Shown: one piece after another, positions 6,379-7,061 of the stretch | Layout of the letters: each line of letters opens with the position of its first letter | How positions within the stretch are numbered: position 1 is the first letter of the stretch | From: Calditrichota bacterium | GTDB taxonomy: Bacteria > Calditrichota > Calditrichia > RBG-13-44-9 | Reading direction: 5' to 3' | Assembly (NCBI GenBank): GCA_016934605.1 | Contig: JAFGSO010000181.1 | Location: forward strand, 1 to 7,061 | Length of the DNA: 7,061 nt | Notes under the pieces: model-generated | Seen by the model: only the letters and a program-made list of their open reading frames with translations | What the model was told of the DNA's origin: nothing | Database searches by the model: none | Position numbers and translations under genes: made by a program

Positions 6379-6383
6379 GGAGG
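6379..6383 (+). promoter_or_regulatory. Ribosome binding site of the GH2-like gene
   Basis: GGAGG lies four bases before the ATG at 6388, a little close but usable. It supports this start, and a plausible signal peptide follows directly. The ATG at 6377 meets TAA after three codons and is not a start for this gene. Confidence 0.7.
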
Positions 6384-6387
6384 CATA

Positions 6388-7061
6388 ATGATATCGTCGG
6401 GACGCGTTATTCGGTTTCTCTTTCTCTTCATCATCTCACCTGTGGCCGATCTTCTTGCAAATAGCGAAGTTCTGTTTTATTCTCCCTCGGAAAATCTCAT
6501 GGAACAGAACCGGCGGTATTTTGAGAAACAGGTTTCAGAAAGGCGTTCCTATATATCCCTGGACGGAAGATATGATTTATACGATGGAGATACCCGAAAG
6601 CTGATAGGACAGATAAACATTCCGACAATATACTTTAACAAGCACCCATTTGTTTTTCGACGGGCATTAAATGTCTCCGGAAGGGACAGTCTTCATTACA
6701 TTCTCCATCTGGAACGGGTGACCGGACGCATTCTGATTCGACTTAACGGTGATACATTATATGAGGGATCCCGTAATTTTCTCCCATATCAGATCCCGGT
6801 GCCCTGGAATCTTCTGGATTCGGGGGAGACCCTGCTTGAAATCACTGTTTTTCCCTGGAAAATTGGAGGGGATATGTTTCCGCACTGGATGCCGGTGAAT
6901 CTTCCCCGGATCAATAACGGCATTGGCGGACATATATTTCTGGAGCAGATTCCTTCCTGTTATATCGACAATCTGAGGATAGATACTCCGGATTTTAGCG
7001 GAGGAATTTCTCTGACGGGAGAAGTAGTGGTGCGACGTTCTGAAAGGAAAAATCGGGAACT
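6388..7061 (+). CDS. Secreted glycoside hydrolase family 2-like protein, N-terminal part (cut by window end)
   Basis: Only the first 224 codons are visible and the frame is open at the right edge. Residues 7-24 (basic start, FLFLFIISPV core, LLA|NS) look like a signal peptide, so the product should leave the cytoplasm. Residues about 50-190 resemble the beta-sandwich sugar-binding domain at the front of family 2 beta-galactosidases and beta-glucuronidases. Signs are VFRRALNVSG (89-98), the strand LIRLNGDTLYEGS, then FLPYQIPVPWNLL and ETLLEITVFPW, and the domain-exit segment NNGIGGHIFLEQIP (177-189), where family members often have NGIW...VWLE. From about 193 (YIDNLRIDTP) the immunoglobulin-like second domain seems to begin. 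The catalytic acids of family 2 would lie beyond the window, so activity and substrate cannot be judged. It is divergent from the EF-G-like gene with a 246-base gap, and has its own ribosome binding site. A non-catalytic carbohydrate-binding protein is an alternative. Confidence 0.65.
   Translation, partial: MISSGRVIRFLFLFIISPVADLLANSEVLFYSPSENLMEQNRRYFEKQVSERRSYISLDGRYDLYDGDTRKLIGQINIPTIYFNKHPFVFRRALNVSGRDSLHYILHLERVTGRILIRLNGDTLYEGSRNFLPYQIPVPWNLLDSGETLLEITVFPWKIGGDMFPHWMPVNLPRINNGIGGHIFLEQIPSCYIDNLRIDTPDFSGGISLTGEVVVRRSERKNRE

Noticed and set aside
6377..6388. Tiny frame ATG-GAG-GCA-TAA overlapping the GH2-like start codon
   Set aside because: It embraces the GGAGG site itself, so a ribosome binding there would cover its ATG. 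It looks like a by-product of the ribosome site rather than a leader peptide.

Overview
The window looks like a chromosomal segment from a Gram-negative bacterium of moderate base composition (somewhat AT-rich by eye). An outer-membrane beta-barrel protein, two N-terminal signal peptides and a GH2-like secreted protein all imply a diderm cell. The Wzi-like barrel with an SLH-like N-terminus and the divergent EF-G paralogue recall the Bacteroidota/Ignavibacteria/Calditrichota part of the tree. That placement is an impression from protein style, not a demonstration.

Layout from left to right. Positions 1-421 hold no gene, but contain three diverged copies of a CACAGAG-type repeat in direct and inverted orientation. 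Four genes then lie on the minus strand. Read in transcription order from right to left they are: an elongation factor G-like translational GTPase (6141-4069), a clear Rho-independent terminator (4041-4005), a HIT-family nucleotide hydrolase/transferase (3941-3453), imidazolonepropionase HutI (3440-2211) and a Wzi-like outer-membrane barrel protein (2236-422). The last three are packed 12 bases apart or overlapping by 26 bases, with no good Shine-Dalgarno at the two internal junctions, so they look like one transcription unit using translational coupling.

The 246-base region 6142-6387 is a divergent promoter region. Leftward it has a near-consensus sigma-70 promoter (TTGACA, 17 bases, TATATT) and a perfect AAGGAGG site feeding a TTG start codon for the EF-G-like gene. 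Rightward it has a 13-base direct repeat (two copies 41 bases apart), a weak promoter and a ribosome binding site for a secreted GH2-like protein (6388 onward). The window edge cuts that gene after 224 codons.

The genes do not form one obvious pathway: translation or ribosome recycling, nucleotide metabolism, histidine degradation and cell-surface glycan functions sit side by side. I found no convincing new multi-gene system. The points most worth a second look are the repeat cluster at the left edge, the direct repeat upstream of the GH2-like gene, and the active-site substitutions in the EF-G paralogue.
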